Shown here one piece after another: positions 42,411 through 53,300 of a DNA stretch of 64,000 nucleotides. Made by a program: the position numbers and the translations under genes. The notes beneath the pieces were generated by a model, which saw only the letters and a list, made by a program, of their open reading frames with translations, was not told where the DNA came from and searched no databases. Within the stretch, counting starts at the first letter, position 1. Each line of letters begins with the position of its first letter. The stretch lies in NCBI GenBank assembly GCA_030267965.1, contig BRYA01000223.1, positions 1-64,000 on the forward strand. The letters run 5' to 3'. The stretch comes from Triparma columacea. Lineage: Eukaryota > Sar > Bolidophyceae > Parmales > Triparmaceae.

Positions 42411-44665
42411 TCAGCAAACTGCATCCTTGGTTTCCTCGGGGTAGGCGATGCCGATCAACGTGACGACGGTGGAAATGGCACCGACAAGGACTCCCCCGAC
42501 TGCCAACCCCCAGGTTGGAGCGTGGAGTCCCGTTCCCTTTGTGAAGCCCAGTTTGAGCGCAAACGCCGCTGGAAGGACGAAGCAGACGAAAGCTGAGGTC
42601 GTCCCTCCCATGAGTTGGAAGACAACGGAGATATTGGGCGTGACGAGGGCGACGAGGAGGGCTGATCCGGTAATCAGTCCAGTGAGGAGGAAGTGCCTAA
42701 GGTTCCCGCTTATGGAGCTGTCATCAGAGGTCTCGAGAGCATCAACTGTAAAAGTTGCGTCTTTGGATGAGGCCATAGAGACCCCGAGGTCGTCGTTGAC
42801 GTCCGCCGACACTCCCTCTTCCATAAGCAGGGGCTGCGAGGAGCGAGAAAAGGTTGCGTAAGTGGAAAGGTAAAGGCACATCGTCGTCGATGGATTGCAC
42901 GATGTTCTTCTGTTCTCACCTCTTCGCTCCCTGACTTTTGCCCCTGCCCCTGCCTCGCAAGTATTACCTCCACAGTGTAGCGCATGGGGAATATATTCAG
43001 GGGGAACGCCATTATGATCGTGATTGTTATGCAGATAAAGGATGCAATGATGAGGGGCGAGGGGTTCTTCCTCACGCAGTAGTTCTTAAGGATGTTGGAC
43101 TGGGTATTGGGGCCAAAGTCGAGATACCCCATGGTTCCCATTAAGAGATAAGCAATGAAGCAAACAGTCACCGCCCCGTTGGAAACCCGCTTCATCCTCC
43201 TCTCCCCCTTCCTCTCGAGCTCTTCGTATATTGAGAACACGTTCACCTGGCAAGTGAAGGCGAACATAATGACAGGGCATGCGCTGTGACAACAAGTGAA
43301 GGGCGGCGAAGAAAGCGAGATCGTTAGTGCTTGTTGGTGTGTAGTAGTAACTTTCAAAAGAATGAGAGTGCGTGTTTCTTCATACCCCAAACTGACCTGA
43401 CGATGTCCCTAAACGACCCCGCCCAAAGCTCGACCTCGGAGGAGCCCCAGGATTGCGACCATCCGTCAGTGAGGAGGGCGGTGATGGAATGGTAGGCGGC
43501 CACAAAGACGAGGAAGAAGATGCTGCAAATGCCAAACAAGCTGCTGTACCTCAAACTATTTATCCTGCTATTGAGGCTGAGGGGAAACATGACGATCCCG
43601 GTGAAGATTATCATCAACATCTCCCTCGTCAGCCCAACAGAGGAGGGCAGGAGGTCGAGGACTCCCTCCTGCAATATATCCCCCACTGCGACGATGTAAG
43701 CAACACAAGTACCGAAGCAAAAAATGATGATACTGTGCGGACGAGCGATGGGCGAGCAAAGTGGTGAGCGAAGGGACAATCGAGGCGGCGAGCGAAGCGA
43801 ACCGAACCGAGGAAAAGGGTTGCGTTAGTGTGCACTAAGACAAGAAGGGAATATATTTTGTTTACGCTGTTATTTCGCTCGAAGGCCGCCCCTCGTCAAA
43901 CACCAACCCAGTCCAACCACACGCAGTCCAATCGATCCCACCTCCAACTTACCTTGCCTCAACCAACCCCCCAACCCCCCTCCCGAACAACATTACAGTA
44001 ATCTCCTCGTAGGACTTTCCCCCGGTGTGATTGGCGGTCTTGATGAGGAGCGATATGGACAGCAGCGTCGAAAGGGACGCCAAGATGAGGAGGAACAGCG
44101 ACGTAATGAGGCCGGCCTGGGAGAAGGCATATGGCAGGCTCAGGGCCCCAGCCCCCAGGGTCGCCGAGCATAGGTTGAAGACGCTACTCCTGACGCTACC
44201 CTCCCTCATGCTGGCGAGTTCCTTGAACTTGGCCAAGAAAGGGCTCCCCAAGGAGTCCGTTGACTGGTTAGCAACATTATCTGGCACATCCCTCCCGATT
44301 CTATTGGGTGTTGAAGCACGGGGTTTAAGCAGAGGACTAAGGTCGGGCTGGGGTTGGTTGGGAGGTATTTTGGGTTAGTATTGCCGCTGATACAGCGAAA
44401 AGCCTCTAAAAGCACAGCATGGGTCTGAAAAAGGGTTCTCCCCATGGACGCCACCACAAAACCTCACCTGATAGCCCACTGTTTTCACTCTAAGGGATAC
44501 GCGCTCCTTCCTCTCCCTCTTCGAACTCCATCTGAACCACGACGTTATCCCCTTTTCCTTCGGCTGCTCCAGCAGGTCCATCAAAGCAGGGTCAGGCATC
44601 GGAAGGTTGGAAGAGCGATCGGAGGATAATTGGTCCATGCTTTTGTAGTTGAGCTTGGAAGGCAT
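42411..44665 (-). CDS. Amino-acid transporter, AAAP (SLC38/AVT6-like) family
   Basis: Five exons, 44665-44468, 44347-43953, 43732-43397, 43283-42920 and 42833-42411, give 571 aa with consistent phases. After a 90-residue cytosolic N-terminus, SVFNLCSATLGAGALSLPYA is the family signature of the first helix (usual N…GAGIL.LPYA). Eleven hydrophobic segments follow, including IIIFCFGTCVAYIVAVGDIL, PVIMFAFTCQVNVFSIYEEL (the conserved F.C…..IY.EL element), a TVCFIAYLLMGTMGYLDFG helix and three late helices. A cytosolic loop before the last block is acidic. It is expected to move neutral amino acids with H+ or Na+, at the vacuole or plasma membrane. Several of its introns share the CTAACGCAA/CGCTCG block. 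Confidence 0.88.
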
Positions 44666-44835
44666 GTACAGGGGATATTGGCGGTATAAATGTCGTGATG
44701 CTAACGGTTTTGGTAATGATATTGGTGTCGTCCCGTTTGGTTAAATTGATTTCTTGCAACAAAATTCCGAAGAGCCTCAGAGCCGGAGAGACTTCCTTCG
44801 ATTTCAATAAGAAAACTTTCAGTGAAACACCCACC
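44666..44835. promoter_or_regulatory. 170-bp divergent promoter
   Basis: This is the spacer between the transporter start (44665, minus) and the Tudor/WG gene start (44836, plus). Confidence 0.45.
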
Positions 44836-47800
44836 ATGTCAAGTGGGGTCTATTGGACAGAGGCGGAGGTAAGATGGATTGGATGAGTTGAGAATGGCTC
44901 GCTGGCGTCCAACGGAGCAAAATGGCTGAGAAAGAGTTGAGTTTGGTCAACGGAGGCAATCTCCATTGGATTCAATTTTTAGCCCTCCTCTCGAATATTT
45001 ACGAATGGCGTCCTTTTCAACGAATGGTCATTATCTTGTTCCACCTGTTGCTTCTTTCTTGCTCTCTAATAGCCCTCTTTTCCTCCTCTTTTCCTCCTCT
45101 TTTCCCAGGTTGGAAAGGGTGCCATAGACGCCTACAACCTGCCCAATCCCAGCTTCAGCAATGGCATGTTATACGAGGAGGAGCTTCCCTATCGAAAGAT
45201 AATGGATTGGAAATGCAAGGGGAAAGGTGAGTAAAGAGGGGTGGGAGGTTTTTGGAGGGGGTTGAGGGGAGCCCAAGCAGCGACAACAGGAGGGTGGTCC
45301 TACAATATGAGCGGTTCCACTAATTGTTTCGCCCCTCGCACCCCACCCCAACCTCACCCCCTACTGTGCCACGCTCACTCATTCCCAGGGAAACTTGCCA
45401 ATATGGATAAGGAACTTTTTACCTTCAACAATGGCTCTGCAGCCGGGTGGCATTTTGACTGCATCCTGCAAGCCAGGGACGACGTGTTCTTCGTTGACCC
45501 GAAGAACGGGAAAAAGTCAATGTGTGCCTCCTTGACCGACCAGCCCCCGGCCAACATACCCTTCAGGGTTCACATCAAGCAAGTAGTTTTCGAAAAGGTG
45601 AGAATGAACAAAGAATCATAACAATTGGAGAACGAGCAGCGCAAAGGTGAATGCTCCACCGCACGTCGAAATACTCACTATTCGATGCCATCTCCTTCCC
45701 TCCACACACCCAGGATGCAAACCTTCGAGGATTGTGGGGGTTTAGCAGCAACGCCTGGTACAAGTTCGGGCCCCTAAAGGAAGGGATGGAGAAGTCACAG
45801 AGGAGAACTAGGGCCGTCTTCGCTGTGTTGTGTGACGTCACGGACCTCCTCTATATGGACGAGCACCGCAGCGTCATGCAGCTTTCGCAAATGACCCCGA
45901 TGCAGCTCTGGGCGTGCTCGGACTTTGAGGTTACGGGGTCGAAGGGGCTCTTCGATATTGAGGTGAGAACAACAGCCACCAAAACACACAAAAGATAGCG
46001 ATACCAATTATCACACACCGACAACATACCAAACCCCCTCCTCAACTCGCTTCGCTCGTCGTAGGTCCTCAAGAGATTCCCCAAGGAGATCAAGGCCCTC
46101 CTTCTAAGCAACACCGACTGGGAATGGGACGGCTTCGACTTCAAGAAATGCAACTTCATGATGGGCATCAACGAAATGGTCCGGGAGAAGGCAAAGGCAA
46201 AGACGGATGGAAGCGACTGGTTCCCTCCCCCAAATGCAGAGGACGACGCCTACGATTACGAAGGTATGAGGAAGAGGGTGGAGCGACGACTCAATCAAAA
46301 ATGGATTTAAATATACACTAACTCACAATCCTCGCTCTCCCAGGCTCGGCTTCCGCCAGTGAAGAGAGGAGGGGGGCCTGGCCAGAGGGAACGCAGAGGG
46401 AAGGGAGAATCTTGGAGTGTGGAAAAGGATACGATCACACAAAATATACAGGCGCGGCGTTCCTGGATGTGTTTGAGGGGGAGGGGGAGGAGGAGGAGGA
46501 GGAGGAGCACAAAACTTTGGGAGAGGAGAAGACGACGGGAAGTGGCAAGAAGACCTCGCCTACCAAGGCGAACGCTACCTCCAAGAACGCCGCCAAAAAG
46601 ACCGATAAGATCCCCAAGAAGACTTCGGCGACCACCAAGAAGACTTCGGCGACCACCAAGAAGACTTCGGCGACCACCAAAACCAAGAAGGTAGCGAGAG
46701 GCGAGGAAGTTTCGCCGCAATCCACCAAGGAAAAATCTGTGAAGAAGAATGCAGAGAAGCCCGTGAAGAAGACTTCGGCGACCACCAAGAAGACTTCGGC
46801 GACCGCCAAAAAAACTGCCACCGCCGCCAAAACCAAGAAGGTAGCGAGAGGCGAGGAAGTAGCGCCGCAACCCACCAAGGATAAATCTGTGAAGAAGGAT
46901 GCAAAGAAACCTGTGAAGAAGAATGCGGAGGACGTCAAAACACACCTGCACAGGAGAGTTTTGGGTAACTGGGAGGATTATGGCGACTGGTTCGCGGGGG
47001 AAATTACCACGGTGAACGACGATAACACGGTGAACATCTCTTACGACGACGGGGACTACGAGGAAAACGTGCCGCGACAGAGGTACAGGCTCACAAAGGA
47101 GACGAAGAAGAGAAAGAGTCAAGAAGCCGACGACTCTGACTCTATGGATGACGTCATGATTGTGGATGACGGCAAGAATGATGGCAAGGGTGATGGAGTA
47201 GGTAGCAAAATGGACGATGACAACTCTGACTCTATGGAAGACGTCATGGTTGCGGATGACTCAGATGGTGGCAAGAATGATGGCAAGGGTGATGGAAAAG
47301 GTAGCAAAGTGGACGACGATGACCGGGAAATGGACGATGACAAGGAGACAAACAATGAGAACGACGAGAATGCCTATGATGGCACCAACACAATCCCCAT
47401 CCCCAACTCGAGGCCGAAATTGAGAATCACGAAGAAGAAGAGGGAAGGGGAAGGGCACTCCGAGGTTACGCGGATACCGACGAGGCCGTCCTTGCAATCT
47501 GACACAATCAAGAGAAAGGAGATTGAACTCGAAGAGAGAATCAGGAGGGAGGCCAAGGAGAGGGAGGAGAAAGAGAAAGAGAAGAGAAGGAAGGATAGGG
47601 ACGAGGACTCCGACGATGACTCGTCCGACGAGTCGGACTCGGACGATGAGGCCAACTGCTGGGGGAAACTGGGCCAGGTGAAGAAAAAGCGTGATTTGTC
47701 GCAAATTAATAAGGCCTGGATGCAGAGTTCAAGCCCGGGAAAGGTTGCAATTCCCGATATTATTTTGTCGACCAAAAGCACTTGGAAAGAGCCCGGCGAA

Positions 47801-49506
47801 AAGAGACCCTTCGCAGGTGGCGAAGGTGACATGAAGGATAGGTGGAAGAGGATGAAGCCCGTGAACAGGTGCGACAAAAGTTGCGGCCATCGAGAGAAGC
47901 AAGCCGTGTGATACTATAGTACTAACCACCCCACCCGCTCGCCCGCCGTAGTAACGATACTCTCGGGGTATCTCTCGTCACAAGTAACCCCAACAATTCC
48001 CTCAAACCTGACTGGCAGATTAAGAGGGAACGAGCACAGGCTAAACTCAACGCGCTGAGAGTGGAGAAAGAGAGGGAGGAGATGATCAAGCTGCAGGCCG
48101 CAGAGGAGGCGAAAAGGAAGAAGACATTGGCAGCGATGAGGAAGCAGCACACTAAGAAGGTCATGTTCACAACATCAGGAATCGGGGGTACCGCTGTCAC
48201 GAGGACGAGTGCCTTCGATAACACCCTGCCACCGTCCAACCTCTTCAGCCCCTCAAAGAGAAGTGGCAAGGCGTCTCCAGCTAAGCGCGTTGATCACACC
48301 AAGAAGGGCGAGAAGACGGCGGCGATTGCGGGCGATGACACGAACGACAGCGACGTCTCGGACTTGGACGCCTCGCTTATTGCATCGCCCTCGCCCCTGC
48401 AGGAGGACGAATTCAAAGATGCCGTGTCGGAACTTGTCGACAACATGGCGAGCCTCGACGAGAAGGACAGGGCCATTGTGATGGAGAAGCTCATGGACAT
48501 GAAACAAATGAGGGACAGGAGCGAAGAGACTCCCGCGACACAACGAGCAGAGTTCGAAAAGAGAAAAGCGAAGCAAGAAGCAGAAGCAGAAGCAGCCAAA
48601 GTTCGGTCAAGCAGCTCCAAAAGCAGCAGGAGGAAAAGCAGTGGCAGCAGGAGAAGCCATGAATCCAAGAAGAGCAGCAGCAACTCAAAGAACACAGCCG
48701 GTGACGGCGGAAAAGAACTGGGAGAAGGGGAAGAGCAGCCGTCCTCCGGTAACCAAGAAGAAGTGCCCCAGGACGAGGGTCCCAAGTGCTGGGAAGGACC
48801 GAAAAGGACGGATAGCTTACCGCCGAAAAGGATGGATGACCAGCCAATGAACTGGGAGGGGCCTTCAGCAAAGAAGGACGATGGGCCGAAGATCTGGGAG
48901 GGCCCGCAAGGTGGAAGGGGGGAGGGAAGTGGCAGGGGCAGGGGCAGGGGCAGGGGCAGCGGGAACTTGAATGGGAAGCAGCGGGACGAGGGAAGGATGG
49001 ACGAAGGACAGAGGGCTTGGGGGGGACCACCGGTGGGGGAAAGGCACGGGTCATGGGATGGACCTCCTCCCGATGGATGGGACCAACATCCACAAAATGG
49101 TTGGGATGCACCTTCCCATTATGGGCATCGGCGTGGAAATCCACGTGGACCACCACCCGAAGCCGACAACTGGGATGGGAGGGGAAGAGGAAGAGGAGAG
49201 AGGGGAATGAGGGAGGGAGAGAGAGGTGGACCACCCGAAGCCGATACCTGGGGTGGGAGGGGAAGAGGAAGAGGAGAGAGGGGAATGAGGGAGGGAGGGA
49301 GAGGTGGACCACCCGAAGCCGACAACTGGGGTGGGAGGGGAGGAGGAAGAGGAGAGAGGGGAGGGAGAGGTGGAATGGGAAGAATGGGAGGAAATGGGGG
49401 GAGAGGGGGGGGGGGGAGGGGGGACAGAGGGAGGGGAAGGGACGCAACGAAACCTGCTTGGATGACCCATCCAGATGGTGGCGAAGGTCAGGGAAGGAGG
49501 GATTAA
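44836..49506 (+). CDS. Tudor-like, Lys-rich, WG/RGG-repeat nuclear protein
   Basis: Seven exons, 44836-44868, 45109-45226, 45389-45597, 45714-45962, 46065-46263, 46344-47868 and 47952-49506, give 1295 aa with every phase consistent. The last intron carries a perfect TACTAAC branch site. Residues 1-290 form a folded module (WHFDCILQARDDVFFVDP, FRVHIKQVVFEKD, MQLWACSDFEV) I cannot name. A linker holds histone-H1-like KKTSATTKKTSAT repeats. Residues about 472-520 are Tudor-like (WFAGEITTVNDDNTVNISYDDGDYEE). Acidic/basic disorder follows. Residues about 1054-1244 carry WG-type sites (CWEGP, NWEGP, IWEGP, AWGGP, SWDGP, GWDQ, GWDA, NWDG, TWGG, NWGG) within an Arg/Gly (RGG) tail. WG platforms bind Argonaute in other eukaryotes; that role is inferred. 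It could instead be a general RNA-binding chromatin factor. Confidence 0.78.
46605..46900. repeat. Coding Lys-Thr-Ser-Ala repeats
   Basis: A 21-bp AAGACTTCGGCGACCACCAA unit occurs three times at 46617-46680 and again at about 46768-46810. A longer AAGGTAGCGAGAGGCGAGGA-containing block is also duplicated (about 46687-46760 and 46838-46912). It codes the histone-H1-like tail. Confidence 0.8.
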
Positions 49507-49579
49507 AATTGAAAGCTCTTGCAAAGTGAATTTTAGGTCCTTGCTAATGAAAGGTAAGCAGACCATGATTTCGTGTAAG

Positions 49580-51006
49580 TCATGTGTTAGTCTTTATTTC
49601 GTCGAAGCCACTAAGGCCGGGAGCGATCGCGCAAGCCCACACAAATCCGCGGTTGTTGACGACGAAGCCAGGGCCCTGCGATGGCGAGTGGCGGAAGTTA
49701 AGGGGGGGTGAGGGGGGTGGAGAGGAGTACTGCAATGACGCCGCCTCATATAATATCCTAACCTTGGCCAAGAGCATCTTTTCGTCTGTCGAAGCGCAGT
49801 CCTCAGGACAGTTGTATAGAAGCTGCCTTAGGTCGGGGAGAGCCTCTTCGGGGACTCCCATCGCAAGGGCAGAGTCGCGAAGTCTGCGACGAAGGTTTAG
49901 AAGCGGAGGTATTGGGTTATGAGCGTGTCGACGCGAGGATGTTATTTCATTCGCGATGATACTATACCGCGATGATACTATTCACTTCTTGTCCATCCTC
50001 ACCTAAGCTCCTTCTCTTTCAAATTCTCGGGCTCGAAACCAAGCGCATCGTCAAAGTAGATCTCTGTCGTAATGTGCTCTTGTTGAGGGGCAGTCCTCAT
50101 GTACGTGTTCAACCTCCGGCAGATGCAGTAATTGCACTGTGTACAATACACCTTCAAGGGTAGCGGCCTCTTCTCATCCGCCATGTTGATGCGAAGTGGC
50201 TTGGTAATAAAGTCGCGAGTGGCAAGGATGCCAACCCGAGGTCCAATCACGCAAGACTCAACTATGCCCTCATTGATAGTAGGAGGACCGGAGAGGCTTG
50301 AGTTCGACATAACAAGCTGGGGGGTGGGGAGGGGGGGGGGGATTAGGGGGCACGATCGAGGGGGCACGATCAAAAACTGAAACTGCCTCCTCTTCACTCT
50401 CACCTCCTCAATGTTCACAAGGTTAGTGCTGTTGATGAAGTGAGACACGCTGTCGTACCTGGGCAAACTGGAATTTGACAGGTTCAAATACAATAAGTTT
50501 TTCATGTCGAAAGTGCCATCCGTCAACCACGCAAAAGTATCTGCCATGAAAAGTGCAGTTCGACCTGGAAATCCCTTCAAAGTAAGGGAGCGAAGAGTAG
50601 GCTGAACAGAGAGTAAAAAATCGGCTAGCTGGTCTTCATTAACTGTGGAGACGCTCTCAACGTGAAGATCCTCCAAGGGCGGCGGATCTGGGGCAAGGCA
50701 GAGTTCAACACCAAAATCCTTGGGAATGGCAAGATAGCAGAGTTGAGTACATTCGAGAATGAACCGCCCTGGCTCAGGAGCGTATTTAAGTGTTGGTGTC
50801 ACTACTCTATCAAGCCAATCGATGCGCTTACGGAAATGGAGATGAGGATATTTCGCCGCTGCCAGCCAAGTCTTGGATACTGCAGACAGTGGCAGAGCAT
50901 GGTGGGGGAGGAGGAAGCTCAGAATTACGCAAACAACTCCCTCCGGTAAGGTGTTCTCCAGAGAATCAGGGGAAATTGGAGGTGGGGGAGGCGTATCGAC
51001 GCTCAT
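49580..51006 (-). CDS. F-box protein with leucine-rich region
   Basis: Three exons, 51006-50404, 50316-50003 and 49883-49580, give 406 aa. LENTLPEGVVCVILSFLLPHHALPLSAVSKTW (about 16-47) is an F-box, which would link to SKP1 in an SCF ubiquitin ligase. Leucine-rich strands follow (LEDLHVESV, LRSLTLKGF, LLYLNLSNSSL). The later part contains a CxxCxxC cluster (CTQCNYCIC) that could bind zinc and hold the substrate region. The C-terminus is low in motifs. The gene is tail-to-tail with the Tudor/WG gene (73 bp between stops). Confidence 0.75.
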
Positions 51007-51673
51007 TTGAAGGGCTATTAATCCGGAACTAATTATACCGACTCTGATACGCTGTAAATAGATTAAATTAAGAAATCACCACGATTCCCCTTTATGGAGC
51101 GAACGGGAGAGGTGAAGCGGTCGAAAGAGAGGTGACGGCGCTTGGTGGTGGTGGGAAGGAGATGAATTCTAGCCTGGTGTTGCGGCGTCGAATTTTGACA
51201 CTTTTTTCGAGTGTTTTGAAATCTATTTATAACTCATATTTGATATACAGGAATGTTTAATATGATCTAATTTATCTTGGTTTGTATTGTATAGTTTTAA
51301 ACTTAAAAGTGAATTTTTATCTCAGACTTGAAATTTTCAAAAAACATTCATATGATTTAATAATCTGTCAAAAGGTAATTTTATCAATGAAAATTTCAAA
51401 TTCTGTCAAATTTAGTTGTATACAATACATAAATTCTTAGCTGTTTTACAATTTTGTTCAAATCATACATACATAATTTATTCCGATAACAAGTCATCAA
51501 AGATGATATAATTTATATTAAAATATTTAAGAGACTAACTAGAATTTTTTGTCAATTTCCCCTCCCCCTACGCGTTTCTGGCTTAATCCATCACGTTTTT
51601 CTGCCCAACATTCTCCAAAATACACGTTCCTATCTCCCTATCTCATTCGTAGCACTCACATCCTCCCTTGATC
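51007..51673. other. Divergent intergenic region with AT-rich island
   Basis: These 667 bp separate the F-box gene (minus) and the GNAT-PhzF gene (plus). About 51190-51560 is very AT-rich and contrasts sharply with its surroundings. Weak TTGACA-containing inverted ends are seen, but no clear target duplication. No reading frame or RNA gene is recognised. Confidence 0.6.
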
Positions 51674-53246
51674 ATGTTTTTCCCAACCTTGGCTGACGTT
51701 CCCCTCACTTTCTCCCTCCTCCCATCTTCTCTCGTGGCATCGGCTGCTATTCTTGAGGAAAAGGGGTATCCTGCTGACGAGATGGCCTCTCTGGAATCGT
51801 TAACGTACCGGCAAAGGGAGGCTGGTGAATATTTCCTTGGTGCTCACCATGAAGCGACCCTCGCTGGTTTCATTTGTGGGACACGCTGCGAGGAGTTCGT
51901 CGAGGAGACCATGTACGTTGGGTTTTAACAGCGCTTCATTGTGTCGGCCTAACCCCTCCCCCCCCCCTCCTCCTCCCCTTCTCCTTCAGGTCAACCCATT
52001 CTCCCACTGGTCCCATTCTTGCCATTCATAGCGTGTGCGTCGCCGAGGAGTACCGCCGCAAGAAGGTCGCCACTTCCATGCTTCGCCAATACGTCAACGA
52101 TATTGCATTGTCTCCCTCATCTTCCTCCATCACAACCATTGCCCTCATCGCCAAGCAGCACCTCCTCTCTTTTTACGTTTCCTGCGGTTTCTCCGTCGTA
52201 GGATTGTCGGAGATCGTCCACGGGAAGGACCCGTGGTTCCACCTTACCCTGTCCCTCACCGACTACAGGAAGAGCAAGTTTTACGTTGTGGACGCCTTCA
52301 CCTCGACCCCTGGGTGCGGAAATCCTGCGGCTGTGGTCCTCGCCCCCCCCAGCGCCTCTGATGATGCCATGCAGACGATTGCCAAGGAGGTGTGTGTGTC
52401 TTTTTTGCCGTTGTGTTTGTGTGAAAGTATCGGCGTCCTTCTAACCTTCAATCGCCCCCCCCCGCCCCCCGACCGCCCCAGTTCAATCTCTCTGAGACTG
52501 TCTTTGTAACCTCCTCCCCATCCCAAGGTGGTTTCACCCTCGCCTACTTCACCCCGACCACCGAGATCAACCTCTGCGGCCACGCCACCCTGGCCGCTGC
52601 CTCCGTGCTCTTCTCCCTCGTGAATTCAAGTAGCTTGGACTTTGTAACGAGGAGCGGGGTGAAACTGAGGGCAACGAACCCTTCTCCTAATGAGGTGCAG
52701 CTTGACTTCCCAGAGAACCCTCCATGTGAAGTAACCGACGAGAATCTCGTCGGTCTCGTAAAGGATGTTGTTCTGTCTGGTCTTGGTGTATCCGCCTCTT
52801 CCATAGTCTCCATAAGCTACGTAGGTGTCTCCGGCCAATCAGATCCTGAGGACATCCTCGTTGAGTTAACCCCATCCTCCTTCTCCCTCATCCGCAAGGT
52901 CGACCTCTCCCCCCTAATTTCCACCCCCGCCTACCACCACGGTCTCATTGTCTGCTGCGCCGGCGACCCCTTCATCGACAAATTGCAGCGGGGAGGACCG
53001 AAAGCTCACTTCACCTCGAGGTTCTTTGCACCTAAGATAGGTATAGACGAGGACCCCGTTTGCGGCCGCGCCCACACTGTCCTCTGCCCATACTTCTCCT
53101 CGAAGCTCGGGCTTACGGAGCTGGTGGGGTACCAGGCCTCTGAGAGGGGGGGAGTTATCAAGTGCAAGTGGGAGGGGGGGAGGGTCTACATGACAGGCGA
53201 ACGCGTCATTGTTTCGTCAGGTCAGCTCGAGGGACTCTCTTTGTAA
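51674..53246 (+). CDS. GNAT acetyltransferase fused to PhzF-family isomerase-like protein
   Basis: Three exons, 51674-51912, 51990-52389 and 52482-53246, give 467 aa. Residues 1-175 are a GNAT of the arylalkylamine-acetyltransferase style: ESLTYRQREAGEYFL, HSPTGPILAIHSVCVAEEYRRKKVATSML (acetyl-CoA pocket with RRKKVA) and LLSFYVSCGFSVVG. Residues about 176-467 are a complete PhzF fold: FYVVDAFTSTPGCGNPAAVVL, NLSETVFV (catalytic Glu), INLCGHATLAAASVLF and GIDEDPVCGRAHTVLCPYF. The two parts lie in one frame across exon 2, so the fusion does not depend on a splice guess. PhzF proteins are isomerases or epimerases of small amino-acid-like compounds; an acetylation plus isomerisation pair on an amine substrate is inferred. 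Confidence 0.87.
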
Positions 53247-53300
53247 TAAGACAAAACAAGACAACTTCTTTGAATACCAAGAGATTACATCTACATCCCC

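Noticed and set aside
46307..47122. 271-codon minus-strand Leu-rich frame
   Set aside because: Complement of the Lys/Thr repeat and Tudor region; hydrophobicity is an artefact of repeat codons.
47869..47951. Stop at 47909 as the end of a separate Tudor gene and a second gene from 48061
   Set aside because: A donor at 47869, a TACTAAC branch site and an acceptor at 47951 join both frames in phase; one gene is more likely.
48491..49447. 318-codon minus-strand Pro/Ser/His frame
   Set aside because: Mirror of the RGG/WG repeats on the plus strand.
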